Source: Neelides folsomi (Eukaryota > Arthropoda > Collembola > Neelipleona > Neelidae). Taken from it: a DNA stretch of 64,000 bases. The DNA lies in the NCBI GenBank assembly GCA_034687125.1, contig JAQGBZ010000335.1, positions 1 through 64,000 of the forward strand. The letters are read 5' to 3'. The position numbers were made by a program, and so were the translations under genes. The notes beneath the pieces are model-generated. The model saw only the letters and a program-made list of their open reading frames with translations. It was not told the DNA's origin and did not search any database. This document shows positions 46,857 to 59,900 of this stretch, piece after piece (position 1 is the first letter of the stretch; the number at the start of each line of letters is the position of its first letter).

Positions 46857-47030
46857 CTGGGTTTGAAGATCTTCCAAATGCTTGATTCGTGACAATTTTT
46901 TTTTCCTTGCTTTCTTTTGACTCTTCGAACAAATTGGTTCGTGGTCGTGGTCTTGATCGTAGTCATAGTCAAAGTATTCGACTTTTGGCTTCAATTCAGT
47001 TATATTCATGTTTTCCATGCTCACTTGCAC
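46857..47030 (-). other. Probable first coding exon of an unrecognised gene
   Basis: Reverse ATG at 47030 (or 47018, giving MENMNITELKPKVEYFDYDY). The exon has an acidic Tyr/Asp/His stretch, then a basic run (KSQKKARKKKLSRIKHLEDL) and a donor, CAG|GTAATT, at phase 0. The basic-then-leucine pattern vaguely recalls a bZIP start but lacks its Asn. No later exon was found; phase does not fit the dehydrogenase exons downstream. Confidence 0.3.
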
Positions 47031-47164
47031 ACCAATTGCTCACTTGTGTCCCCTCACTATTTCCAATTAATTAACTCGGCTCAACGACAAAACAAATTGT
47101 GTTCCTGTCAACACAGGATTTATGGAGTAGAAAAATTTAGAATTCTTCGAAGTGTTTGACCCGG

Positions 47165-47560
47165 ATTATATTATAGAATGAAAAAATTAATAATAAATAA
47201 ATTTCTCAGTACAAGTAAATTAGAGACTTGTTGGAAAATAATTATTAGATTAAAATTTCTTGATCGTTTCTGCCAAGGGGTTACTCGGGAGTTAAACCCA
47301 GTGATAAAACCGTGGTGATCAAGACGTGGGTGGAGACTCTCTTGTTGGCAAAGTCGAGGGACGACTGAGGAGTTAAGGATGAGATATTTTAGGAACCCGG
47401 GAGAGGAGGGAGTCAGAAAAATGGTCCCAACCCACCCACCACCACCACCGACGAGTCCCGAGATCTCCGGACAGTTTCCTTCTCTTTCCCTTCTGAGAGT
47501 CCTGACTCTACCCCATGCTGAGACCTCAACACTTGGGCTCATTCATTAGCCGAGAGAAAA
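47165..47560 (-). repeat. GC-rich repeat-like block, family unknown (solo LTR possible)
   Basis: This block is far richer in G and C than its flanks and has long pyrimidine/purine runs. Read on the reverse strand it begins TGTTGAGGTCTCAGCATGGG near 47531. An open frame of 123 codons here has no recognisable protein content. A solitary long terminal repeat is one possibility, but no second copy is present in the window to test it. Confidence 0.3.
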
Positions 47561-48045
47561 ACAATGAACAACTGTCCTTTATATTAACATGACTCAAAGG
47601 AACAACTGAGCCTTTTACTCATTTCGTGTCCCTCTTCCTCTCCTGATTCCTTCTCTCACAGACTTACATGAACTAAAACAAGAGTTTACCATTTATCCTT
47701 TTCGGTTACTTATATGGGAAATAGAACCATTGTCGAGATATACATTTGCCCTTCTTCCTCTTTTAATCCCCTTCGTCCCTTGGCTCCTTGTTTTTACCAG
47801 GATTTATAAATGAGAGACCTTAAAAATAATAGCTCTTTCGGAGATTCACATTATTCATCATTCGACCCTTAACTTCAACGTCAACCCCGACGGTGCGGCT
47901 GTCGTAAACTTTTTATCTTTTTTCAAACTTTTAACATTTTACTTTTTACATTTTATTTGATTGAACTGAAATACCCTATTGCACTTTGGACTTTTGCTCC
48001 TTTCTCCATTCTAATTTAACTTTAATCTCAATTTATTTATAAAAA

Positions 48046-48073
48046 TGTCACATCATGGAGGTACTAGCAGAGG
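48046..48073 (+). other. Possible orphan first exon (MSHHGGTSRG)
   Basis: After a pyrimidine-rich, UTR-like stretch (about 47560-48045) an ATG opens a ten-codon reading ending at a good donor, GAG|GTATGT. No acceptor with a coding exon follows before the Hsp90 3' end. May be chance. Confidence 0.2.
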
Positions 48074-48466
48074 TATGTTGTTAATACTTATATGAAACTT
48101 GAGTATAGTAAATGCTATCGTTAGACTTCATGTAACGGCGAATTGTGTAAGCTCGTATTTTTTAACTAAAAAATACTTTTTTTGTGATTAAATGTTAAAT
48201 TAAAACAATGCAGTTAAATAATAAAACGCACCTTTATTCAATTTTCGAAGTTCACAAAAACTTTTGAAGCTAAAACCAATGAGGTTTTGAGTAAACAGTT
48301 TATAGGAAGTTTAAGTTAAATTGGTATTTTGTCAGGTGGAGTAAATCAAAGTAACAAATGAAAAAAATAAGATCAGACTTCAAGTGGGGAAAGCTGGAAT
48401 TTCCCAAATAATTAACAAGTAACATTGTGTATAAAGATAGTTAGCGTAATTAATTGTGAAGGAAGT

Positions 48467-50995
48467 CTAATCCACTTCTTCCATTCGAGACGCATCTTCA
48501 GTCTCGCCCTCCAAAGGTGGAATGTCATCCTTTGCTTCTTCAACGACTGGAGCAACCTCGTCGTCATCAATTCCAAGTCCAAGCTTGATCATACGATGAA
48601 TACGGGAAGCATGGACCTAGTGTCAATAAAAAAATTCAATTAAAACTTCCATCCAATCAAGCATGTCAGAATAAATAGTTAAATTATCTCTATATTTATT
48701 TTATTCTTACGCCAGGATCTTCAAGACTGAAGCCAGAGCTGAGAAGACTGGTTTCAAAGAGGAGCATGACGAGATCCTTGACGCTCTTATCGTTCTTGTC
48801 CGCATCCGCCTTCACTCGGAGATTCTCGATGATTGGATGATCGGGATTAATCTCGAGATGCTTCTTAGCTGCCATGTAGCCCATTGTCGAGGTGTCTCGG
48901 AGAGCTTGAGCTTTCATGATTCTCTCCATATTAGCCGTCCACCCATATTGAGAAGTGACAATGCAGCAGGGGCTGTCGACGAGCCGGTTACTCACGACAA
49001 CCTTCTCTACCTTCTTGTCCAAAATCTCCTTCATGACTTTGCAAAGCCCCTCGAGCTTCGACTTCGACTCCTCGAACTTTTTCTTCTCCTCTTCGTCTTC
49101 AGGAAGTTCGAGTCCTTCTTTCGTGACACTGACAAGGGTCTTGCCATCATACTCCTTCAATTGTTGGACAACATACTCATCAATTGGCTCAGTCATGTAG
49201 ACAACTTCAAATCCACGCTTCATCACTCGCTCAACGAAGGCAGAGTTGGCCACGGTCTCCTTGCTCTCGCCTATAAATCACGATATTTATTAGTTAATAA
49301 TATTATTTTAAAAATATTAAAAATGATAAACAATAAAAGTTTTAAAAATAATCTTTTAAAGTTATTACCAGTAATGTAATAGATGTTCTTTTGTCCTTCC
49401 TTCATTCGACTGACGTATTCCTTGAAGCTGCAAGCCTCATCTCCAGAAGCAGAGGTGTGGTAGCGAAGGAGTTCGCTCAACTTCTTCCTGTTGGTCGAAT
49501 CCTCGTGGATTCCGAGCTTCAAGTTCTTGCTGAATTGTTCATAGAACTTCTTCAAGTTCTCTTTGTCCTCGGCAATTTCGTCGAAGAGGTCCATGCACTT
49601 CTTGACGAGATTCTTCCGGATAACCTTCAAGATCTTGTTTTGTTGGAGCATTTCTCGAGAAATGTTCAAAGGCAGATCCTCACTGTCGACAACACCTAAG
49701 AAATAAAACAATTAGATTGTTGAAAATAAATTTTAAAATAATTATAAAATAATAAACCCTTTACATTAAGCTTTAAGTATAAATTTACCTCGGACGAAGT
49801 TGAGATATTCAGGAATCAATTCCTCGCAGTTGTCCATGATGAAGACTCGACGAACGTAGAGCTTGATGTTATTCTTCTTCTTTCGGTTCTCAAAAAGATC
49901 GAATGGAGCTCGTCGTGGAATAAAGAGAAGAGCACGGAACTCAAGTTGTCCCTCAACAGAGAAGTGCTTGACAGCCATGTGATCCTCCCAGTCGTTGGTG
50001 AGCGACTTGTAGAACTCTCCGTACTCGTCTTGGGAGATATCGTCTGGGTTGCGGGTCCAGATCGGCTTCGTCTTGTTAAGCTCTTCCTCCTCATTGTATT
50101 TTTCCTTGATCTTCTTCTTATCCTTCTTGTCTTTCTTCTCTTCGTCGTCTTCCTCAGTGACGTCTTCGATCTTGGGCTTGTCTTCTCCTTCGGCATCATC
50201 TTCAGCCTTTTCTTCCACCTTCTCTTCGTCTTCGACTTCCTTCTCGCGCTCTTTCTCGACAAGGAGCCGAATTGGGTAGCCAATAAATTGAGAATGCTTT
50301 TTGACGACATCCTTGATCTTGCGCTCCTATAATAAAAATGTTTGCATTAGTTGATAAAATACAAAATATTATAAGTTAATTTTTATTTTATTTTTATAAT
50401 TTATGTATATAGTAGTAGGACTCACCTCGCAGTACTCAGCCTGATCTTCCTTAAGGTGAAGAACGATCCTGGTTCCACGTCCAATGGACGGTCCAACGTC
50501 GGTCTTGATGGTGAAGCTTCCTCCAGCGCTCGACTCCCAGACGTACTGCTCGTCATCATTGTGCTTCGAAGTCACGGTCACTCGGTCAGCAACAAGGTAA
50601 GCCGAATAGAATCCGACACCAAATTGTCCGATCATGCTTATGTCAGCTCCGGCCTGAAGGGCCTCCATGAAGGCCTTCGTTCCAGACTTGGCGATAGTTC
50701 CCAAGTTGTTTACAAGATCGGCCTTCGTCATTCCGATACCGGTGTCGATGATGGTAAGAGTCTTGTCGTCCTTGTTGGGCTCAATTCGAATGTTGAGTTC
50801 CTTTCCAGAATCGAGCTTGCTGGCATCAGTAAGAGACTCATACCGGATCTTGTCAAGAGCATCGGACGAGTTGGAGATCAACTCTCGCAAGAAAATCTCC
50901 TTGTTCGAATAGAAGGTGTTGATGATGAGAGACATCAACTGGGCGATCTCCGCCTGGAAGGCGAAGGTCTCGACTTGTTCCATTTCCTCGGGCAT
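48467..50995 (-). CDS. HSP90: Cytosolic Hsp90 chaperone
   Basis: Five coding exons: 50995-50426, 50326-49789, 49695-49369, 49270-48711, 48616-48467; 714 aa. It starts [20 protein letters not shown], with the GHKL ATPase motifs ([28 protein letters not shown]), a Glu/Lys-rich charged linker around residues 205-255, the middle-domain catalytic-loop Arg region, and the C-terminal MEEVD that binds TPR co-chaperones. MEEVD and lack of a signal peptide mark the cytosolic form rather than GRP94 or TRAP1. The first coding exon begins at an acceptor directly before the ATG, so a 5' UTR intron is present. Higher GC than its neighbours fits high expression. Long antisense ORFs across it are shadows. Confidence 0.98.
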
Positions 50996-51445
50996 CTACA
51001 AGAATGTTTCATAATTAATATTACACCAATTAATAGTAGGCTATGATTCAACTTATAAGCACGTGGTAAGAAAATTAAATAAATTATAAAAATGCCAATA
51101 AATTGCAAAAATAAGAATGTGTTTCTTAAATAATAGTATCCTTTTATTCTAAATAAATGTTTTCACCAGTGAATGTGAATTAAAATGAAATGGTAATAGA
51201 ATTAAAGTTGAAAATGGATGATGAAAGGGGAAGCGGCATGGCTAGAGTCCAATGCGCGAGCGGGGCCACAATGTAATTACATGGAGGCCCTACACGCGCA
51301 GTGGAAATGCTCTAGAACCTTCCCAACCGGCTTCTTTTCCTCACAATTTTAATTTCGGTTAAAATTTGTTAAAATCCGCATGAAAATGGGAAATGACGCT
51401 TATGAGCTAATTAGGAATGAAAGAAGGATGTAATTTTAACTTACT

Positions 51446-51540
51446 TTGTTAGTTGTCGAAGAGTTTGAACTTGAAAATTGACGAGTGGAAAAGGATTCTG
51501 GTGAGAATCGAGTCGCACACGGCACGCGAGATGAGTGGAA
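51446..51540 (-). other. Hsp90 noncoding 5' exon (approximate)
   Basis: A donor (AAA|GTAAGT on the reverse strand) at 51445 pairs with the acceptor just before the Hsp90 ATG, defining a 450-base leader intron (50996-51445). The upstream limit is set only by the promoter position and is approximate. Confidence 0.6.
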
Positions 51541-51585
51541 ATGAGAAGGAGTTTTGCTCTCGGCTCCTATTTATTACTTCTCCCC

Positions 51586-51652
51586 TTCTAGAAGTTTCCA
51601 TATAGACTTCCCATACAAACCGGCTTCCAGAACATTCGCGAACCTTCCAGAA
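51586..51652 (-). promoter_or_regulatory. Two perfect heat-shock-element arrays of Hsp90
   Basis: A three-unit HSE (TTCTAGAAGTTTC, 51586-51598) and a six-unit HSE (51625-51652) both keep exact five-base spacing of alternating TTC and GAA. An AT-rich TATA-like AATAAATAG (reverse strand, about 51565-51573) lies between them and the leader exon. By established knowledge HSF1 trimers bind three such units, so the long array could bind two trimers side by side. Confidence 0.9.
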
Positions 51653-51659
51653 CCCCCAT

Positions 51660-53281
51660 CTTCTAACATTGGATGGATTTCGGGAGCTTTTTTAATGCTA
51701 CCTATACTGCCAATATAACAAAGCACATTGGGGCCGGTCAGGTTTGGGGTGCCTCTTGGTTCCACTATGATGTTGTTTGTCTAATAAGGTTCATTTGATT
51801 TAAAAAAGGATGCTTATGAGAATTATGGCAGATAACGAGAGTTCACTGTAAAAATTAAAAATTATACGATAAGGTCTTTTATGAATAAATGATTCTTATA
51901 AAATGATTTCTTTATGATTTATATTACGATTAATCCTCTACATGCAATTACAAAGTGAGGTTTTATATGTTAAATGATATTATTTATTTTATGCTTGCAC
52001 TTTCATTTCAGTTATTTCATAATTAAATTGCTAAAATAAAAATTACATTTTGAGTTAAAAAGTGTATGACTAAATTATAATATATGTAATGCGTGTATAA
52101 ATATAAATGAGTGCATTACCTATTATTTATTACTTAATTTTAAGTGTAATATTTATTATATTAAATATACATTTTATACCTACAATAAAATAATGCGTAG
52201 GGGAATTAACTTTTACAAAATGATTAAAGAATCGACACCATTATATAATAAGATGCCTCAATTAAAGACAATGATAGGTTTTCCCTTTTATTGTTTAAAC
52301 AATTTTATATTTTATAAATAGGTTCTAATGGCGAAACTTGTAGTCTTCCAATTCTTGATATATTTAAGTCAGGTCAATAATAGTATTTGAAATTGGAATT
52401 TGTCATTCATGGTCATGTCAATGGTATGGATCAGAATACGTGCCAAAAGTTTTATAATGTTTATGAATATACGTGCTATGTATTTAACCTTAACATTTAT
52501 TCTTACAAAGTGAATTTCTTCCTCAGTTAGTTTTAAGGTGATTGTATTATTTATCTAAGCATAAATTATAATTTGATAACGGCTGAATCCAAATATTACA
52601 CAATCCGACCAACACTTTGAGTTGAAGCCTACCTAATTAAATAATAAGCATTTATTAAATGTAAAAACAATGTTTGCTTGGAGTCTTCGTGTGAGTGAGT
52701 GAAAACTCTCAAGGAGGTTGATGGGAAGTTGGATGTTAAAAACAAGAAGTTGGTCGATGAATGCGTGAGCAACTTGAGTTCTCCTCCATGGGGCAACCCC
52801 AAAATTGAGCCACTGCTAAATATCCCGCACCATACATCAATTCGCCAATATTCACAGTACATTCGATCCCAGCAGTTCTGCTTTCTCCTTCCTCTCTCTC
52901 CAGATATTTGTAGTATTTGCCGGTCCATTCGGTTTTTACATTTCAATTAGCCGATACTTAATATTATACAATTAAATACTCTTTATTGGTTGAAAATACA
53001 TTTAGTAAGGAGAGAGAGGAAAAAACTAAAAGGTAAAGATTGTTAAAATTGTTATTTATTACTTGCTTGACTAGTTTTAATATAAGGATTGCGTATGAGA
53101 AATAAGTGAATGTATAATTTCATAATCATTTATTACGATTTTTCTAGCCATTGTCTAATCGATATAGCATTAATTTTTTCATAATAGAAATATATTTTTA
53201 TTGGAAAATTTGATTTGTCATTTGACAGGAAGTTTGAATTGTTTGAATCATTAACATTAATTATCTTTTTTTTGGTTTAAG
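51660..53281. other. Spacer between Hsp90 and TMEM53; GC-richer island at 52680-52950
   Basis: No gene seen. The island has overlapping ORFs on both strands (83 and 105 codons) without splice logic or recognisable content; a promoter or 5' UTR of TMEM53 is more likely. Confidence 0.45.
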
Positions 53282-54791
53282 ATGAGCAAACCAGAGCATG
53301 ATGATTTAGATTTTCATGTTGAGTTTCCTTCTCCTAATATTCAAGAAGGTCAACAATTGATTTGGCCAAAGGAGAAAGCAGATGAAAAGGAAATTATGGT
53401 GATTCTTCTTGGATGGGCTGGAGCCGAAGATAAATATCTTGCGAAATATTCGGACATTTATCATAAAAGAGGGTTTGTTATTATGATATTTAATGTATGA
53501 GTAATAATTCTAAATGTATTATGATTTATAATTATAAATATTTCATTAATTAAAAAGTTTATTCATTGTAAATAATATTCTTTTTAGGTGTGTTGTTCTC
53601 CGGTACACTGTTCCAATTCGAGTTCTTTTTCTTGAGAGCGAAAAATTACCTGTGAGATTTTACTTTTATTATGAAGAAAAATTTTACGATTCTTTTTCTT
53701 AAATTACTATAAAGTAAGAAGAAAAAGAGATCAATTATTGGTGATATATTTCAGATTTTGGCTTCACGGTTAATTGACTTCATTAAAGATTTACAACTCG
53801 ACTCGCACCCTATTTTTTTCCACGTCTTCTCCAATGGAGGAACTTTCATTTACTCGAACATTCTTAAAGAGTTGCAGAGGGAAAATGTCAATTTGGATAT
53901 TCGAGGGTCAATATTTGATTCGGCTCCAGCTCCTCGGAATTTGGTTGTCTGTTATAGGGCTTTAGCAAACATATTCGGTCGCTTCAGCCAGTAAGACATA
54001 AAAATCAATAGCAAGTTTTGCCTTCATTATTTATGTATTATATGATTCAGATGATTCCATCATACTTATTCATTAAGTTGATTCCTATCATACAATCAAA
54101 AAACTATAAAGAATTAAGTATTGAAATATAGCTTCTTAAATATCAATCAAATCAGTCAATTTTTAACTCAATAATATATAACTTAATAATATATATTACA
54201 TATTATCTTATGTTTTTAGAAAATTATAAGCCAATAATAATTTTTAACCTTTAATTATTTAGTTTACGATGGATCATGGCCGGTTGTGTCGTTTTTCTTC
54301 TTGTCATAAAAGTAGCTGCATTCTACGTTAAATGCTGTTTCTGCCCTAGTTGTTGGGAGAAAAATTTTTCGTCAATTGGGAAAGGAAGTCGAAGAAGTCA
54401 CATTCACTCCGATCCACCGCTTCACAATTGGCTCACTAGAATCATCGGCATGAAAAACCACACGTTTCTTTTCATTTACTCTGATGCTGATGAGCTCATA
54501 CCAGATAAGAAAGTCGAGGATTTTGCTGAATCTGCCAGAGAAAATGGGAATGAAATAAAATTAATGAAATTTTATGGATCTCCTCATGTCCAACATTATC
54601 GAAAATACCCAGAGGTAAAGATTATTTATTTGGATTAATAAGTAAATAAAACAATACAATATTATTTAATACTTAACTAATAATTATTTTGTTAAAATTA
54701 TTTTGTGCAGGATTACGTTTTTGCTGTTAAAGACTTCATCAAAACCACAATGAAAGAAAATAGAGGAGCAACGATCTTAAGTGACGAATGA
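53282..54791 (+). CDS. TMEM53: TMEM53-like (DUF829) alpha/beta-hydrolase protein
   Basis: Five exons: 53282-53472, 53588-53651, 53755-53990, 54263-54614, 54711-54791; 307 aa. Motifs: VILLGWAGAEDKYLAKYS near residues 40-60, the nucleophile elbow HVFSNGG with Ser111, YSDADELIP with the acid (Asp238 or 240), and SPHVQHYRKYP with a conserved His. One hydrophobic segment (CVVFLLVIKVAAFYV, about 172-186) could be the membrane contact; a Cys cluster follows (CCFCPSC). Family members sit in the nuclear envelope or ER in vertebrates; the natural substrate is unknown. The triad looks intact, so hydrolase activity is possible. Confidence 0.9.
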
Positions 54792-56952
54792 GGAAATGTT
54801 TGATAATTAACAATCTTTTACTCACTCTTGATCACATGTCAGTTGCACTTCCGAGCTGTTGTTTAAAATTGTAACGATAATGTAAGCGGAATGTCGAGTT
54901 GATTAATGAATATTATAATATTTTAGATTTGGAAATGGTGATATCTATAAAAGTAGCTTTAAAAAATAGTTTTGACCTTTAGGCCATTCCATTAAGCACA
55001 TGGAAAATATTTAATAATATTAGTAAAATAGTAATTATGTATGTTTATTAGTAAATTGGTGCATTCTGATTTTCGTGGATAGGTTCATTAAATTCAAATC
55101 TTATAAAAATAAACGTTACTGTTATAATACGATAACAGTCTTTAATAACATTAGCTTTACATTATTAATGTAGTATTTTGATCTGAGAAACTACCTACAA
55201 GTTAGGATTTGTGAGAACTTGTTTTTTAAGTTAAATTTAAGATATATAGTAGTGAGAAGATTTCTACAGGGCGATTTAAGACCTAATTTACACATATTTA
55301 GTCCTAATTTTACTAATTCTATTCCATATTGATGGAAAGAGAGAATTTCTGGAGTTTGGTCCTCTCAACTCTCCTTCGATCTCGATTTTATCTGGTTTGC
55401 TAATCCTTGGGTCTTTGTTGTTTTTATTAATCCAATTTAGTTCTTGATGTTATGCATTGTTCCAATTTACCAATCTAAACTGAGTTTTAAAGATTTGCAC
55501 GGGTATTTCTATTGCATTAAACTTTCCCGGAAAAATGCTTTTACCACACTTTCATTTTCCGGGTGTATTCTTTTACCCGTTATAATTCTAAACAAAACTA
55601 TATTTTGATTTTAACCATAAAAGGTATATTAGCAAAGAAATATCGCTAATTGGAATATTAATGCTGATTTTAGCTATAAAATAATTAATAAATAGTGTTC
55701 AAACGTTAACGAATCGCCCTGTAGATCTGACAGTATGAGTAAGAAATACGAGAGCTGACTGAGTTTTAAAGAGTTTTAGATTTTAAATAATTTTAATAGC
55801 TGCTCAGTTTGTTAGTGTAGTAGACCGTACTTTCGAGATATATTGTTTTATATAAATATTTTAGATTTCGTTCTCAAAACTAGACAATGATTTTATTTAA
55901 TTATTGAAAATGAAGATCTGACATTTGACAGTTTGATTATTTATGAGTCTCAAATTTATGGGTATTATATCGGGATTTCAAAGAAATAGAAAAGCTTTAA
56001 GATCACGATCAAAGATTTCAGTGTTCAATCGTTCATAGTTCTTTATTTTTATAGATTATAATAAGAATTTAACTGCTCTATAATTTTTAATAGGTATTAT
56101 GTAGGTGATGGAAGAAAATTCTTTTTAGTCATATATTTTACATAGCATTAATTAAAAGCTTTAGTTTAAAATGTATAAAATTAAATGATTCGGAATAGAT
56201 TTCCGAGGCAAATGTCCAAATTCCCTATTTGTGATAAAGTTGACATGATAGGCATTAAGGCCGATGACAATGGCCAACTGTTTAATGAAAGTTGACATTT
56301 TGATTATCAAATTATCAACTCATTCAATTAATTCTTCAAAACACTTTAAGCGAGCATACACAATAATTGTAAAGCAAGTACCTTAAACTACATCGCAATT
56401 CCATAGGGCATTAATTATCTGAATATATTAATTAGTATCTTAATAAATACAATAATGTAACAAATATTGAATTGGGTTGATTCCCAACTTAATGAAATAT
56501 GTATGTATTTGCCTTCTTAATTTTTAAACATGTAAATGTAATCAAAATATCCAAAGTACCTCACAAATTAATAGATAAAATTCATCTTAAGTCATTGCAT
56601 TGTTAAATGTGAAAGTCAATTCGAATTAAAACAAATATTATTTATTAATTTCTTCTTATTTTTTCATCCTACATTATACAAGGTCACGTTAAAATAAAAT
56701 TTTAAAGATGAATCTCATAAATATTTTGGCAAAAAATGGAATTCTATCATCATACATTATAAGTTACAAAAAACTAAATATAAAAATTTAAAACACTATT
56801 TGATCGTATATAAATAGGTATGTCGATTATTGCGATTGGCTATACATTGTCATTTAATTGTCATTATTACTGGAATGATTTCAGATTGACATCATGGAAT
56901 GTTTCCTAATCTCTAATTGTTTCATAGCACAGGTACATAAAAAAACTATTTA
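54792..56952. other. Spacer with one inverted-repeat element, no gene
   Basis: AT-rich sequence between convergent TMEM53 and melted. No supported exon. The element at 55267-55721 is listed separately. Confidence 0.5.
55267..55721. mobile_element. 455-bp TA-flanked inverted-repeat element
   Basis: The ends read CAGGGCGATT (55267) and AATCGCCCTG (55721), with TA on each side. The inside has no transposase ORF. CAGGG-type ends and TA duplication fit a non-autonomous Tc1/mariner-like element. Because the terminal repeat is short, its reality rests on the symmetric TA and the clean 10-bp match. Confidence 0.55.
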
Positions 56953-59900
56953 CTACGATGCTCCCACAGACCTCAATCCACTCAAACTCACACATTTCCC
57001 AACTTTCGCTTTTCCAACCAGAACGCTCAGAGCTTGGACCCATTCTTCCGCATTCTTCCCATCTTTTGGTTTCAATATATAAGAATTCTCATCAGTGAAA
57101 ATTTCAAAGGCCTTTGGTATATTTCGTGAGCTCCTGCTCACACGGACGGATCTGATTTGATTTAACGAGAGACTCGAATTCTCCTAAAATTTCAATAATC
57201 ATTGTTCAGTGCGTGGACAAAGGACCAAGATTTTGATTTAACTGATAAATACACAAATGGTGTTAATATGGAATATTTACCCCACAAGATAAAGTTCCAC
57301 CAGAAAGAGTAAAATATCGAGTTCTCCAACGTCTAAATATTCTCCATTTTCCCTTCTTTTCTTTCAATTGACCTTCAATAACGGGTCGATCCTCCAAAAA
57401 CTCCATAGCTTTGTCAGGATTATGGCAGAGAAAACAACCCCAAATAGGTAGCTTAAACTCGAACATGTCTTGGAATCCTGAAGCTCTCAGTTCTTGTAAA
57501 AGCATGTCTTGGTCCTACATTAAGATACAATTTAATATTATTTTTATAATACTAACATTATTAATAAGAAACAATAAGTAATTACTGTAAAATAATAAAC
57601 CAAGTTTCCTTACACTTCCTGAAGGAAAAGCCGAAGTGACGAGGGCTAAAAATGATTTGTTTTCCGATTTAAGTACATCCCAACAGTTTTTCAGACTGCT
57701 GACGCTCGCTTCTCGAGTGCTTAAAGCTGTATTACTTCGAGCTTGAAGGGCAAGAAACATGATGTGAATCCAAACACGAGCGTTGTTCGTTTTAAGAGTG
57801 AACAAATTATTGCTGTAGATGCAATGGGAAGTTCCAACATTGCATGCAAAATGAAGCTTTGCATTTTTCTTCGACTTTCTCTCTAATAAAAATTACCAAA
57901 AAATTAATTAAAACTGCATAAATTCTTATTTAAGGGTGAAATTTTTAACATAAAGTATGTAAAATAAAAATTTACCTTCAATTGTACACTTAACTGGCAG
58001 CGGAACCAAAATCTTGTCCATATAACTTTTTATCTTATCTAGATGTTTTTCGCAAAAATGTTGAACCGTGTCTCTCATTGGATATGGTTCAAAAACGCTT
58101 ATTCTTGGATTCTGAAAAGGAAATTAAGTTTATTTATATTTTTAATTTTATCAACATAATTTGTATCATTAAATTAGGAATGTTTTTATAATTTACCGGT
58201 GTTATGATTTCATTCGGGATAGGAAGATTTTCTTTCACTGGGGTCGATGGTGGAAGACTTTTTAATACAAGTGCCTCATTTAAGCTACTGCTTAAGCTGT
58301 GATGTTTTTTGACAGGTGCTAAATAAAACATCATTTTTTAAATTTAAAGAAACTGATTTTCATCTAAAACAATGTGGTTACAAAAATCTTTGCAATATAG
58401 TAGGATACTTGCCGACATTTATTGAATACGTCGAGTCGTGAGTTAATAAACTTCCACTGGAATAAATATCCATAAAGATTATTCTCATTAAAATAATTCA
58501 TTTTTGGGCAAAAAAAGTAAAATGGACAATTCAGCCATTTTACTCGGATTTAAGTATAAAAGTTAAATATAAAAGTTACCTTGATTTAAATGTAAGCTGA
58601 CTAACGTAAGGAGGAGCATATTTGATCGGGCTACTCTTATAATTTAATCTCGTTAAACTTTTGTGTTGACTGTGATTCTTTGAGACTATAAGTAAAGACA
58701 CTTGTGTTAAACATTATCCTTATAATATATTTATTATAAAGTTATTTATGATCTTGATTAAAAAAATATTTATAAGAAATTACCATTTAACCGAGTTAGA
58801 CTAACTGGTCGTAGATTTTTGCTATCTCTTTTCATCCTGATGATAGTTAAAATGAAACAAATTAGAATTAACAAAATACATCGATGCATTGTAAAGCTAG
58901 CTTTAAGATATTGTTAAGAAATGGGAATTTCCAACCTTATAAGTCGAAGGGTTTCTACAAGACCCCTATAGCGTGTAATTTCAAAAATTAAATCTTCAGT
59001 AATAAGCTCATCGTTAGCTTCAAGTAGTCTTGTCAAATTTTTGATCAATTTGGCTTGGATTTGCGTTTCTTTGAATGTGTTCAAATACTTTATTAAAATA
59101 TTGAGTGACTGATGTGCTTTGTTCTGGAAATCCAAAATCATAAACAAATGAATAAAAGCTTTCTTAATAAAGGTTATTATTCATCTTATGTTAAATAGGG
59201 GTGCTTATAAATTGATTTTTTAACCTTTGTATTTAAACCAATTTCAGTAATTACGTCGACAGCCACTCCAACGCAATTATAACCAGCTCTATCAATTCTA
59301 TCCAAATAGTCAGAAACTAGGTTGGATCGTTTGCTCATTGCATGAAAGACTTGCATGCTGGCATAAGCAGTGCTTCGGCTATTGAGACAATTTGAGAGCT
59401 GTGGTAAACTTGGTTCCAAAAGCTACATAAAATCAATATCATATTTTACTCATCATTCAATTTTGATCAATTTAAGTCATTGTTATTGTAAATTACAATT
59501 AATTTACAAGATAAAACATCAAATCACATTTTTATGCAAACTACAAAAAATGTCCACGAAAAAGAACATAAAATTAAATCAAAGTTCAATAAATCAATTA
59601 CATAAGGAAACGTCTCTCCAATCGATATAAACAAATTGAGGAGGGCGAGTTTCTCAAAATCTTCGCAGTTTGGTAGCAAGTTTGCCAGTGCCATGACGTG
59701 CTCATTGATCCTCTCATGCGATAATGGATAGATTTGCGGGAGAACTCTTGTCAATGTGTAGTTCCCTGTAAGATCCACAAGTTAGAATCATATCATGAAA
59801 CGAGATCGCATTTCCGGCTCCATTACTCACCACTTATGACGGAATCAATGATAATCTGAGTGTGTTTGGAGAGGAGGTCTGGGAACTCAATGGCGGCCAG

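Noticed and set aside
45929-47030. Joining the 47030 first exon to the dehydrogenase exons
   Set aside because: The donor is phase 0 while the dehydrogenase acceptor needs one preceding base.
49816-50310. Arg/Ser-rich 164-codon reverse ORF resembling an SR protein
   Set aside because: It is the wrong frame of the Hsp90 charged linker (GAG/AAG repeats).
48837-51046. Long plus-strand ORFs across Hsp90 (up to 196 codons)
   Set aside because: They are antisense shadows caused by the biased codon use of the highly expressed Hsp90 exons.
52629-52950. Overlapping ORFs on both strands before TMEM53
   Set aside because: No recognisable domains, no splice logic; more likely a GC-rich promoter or UTR.
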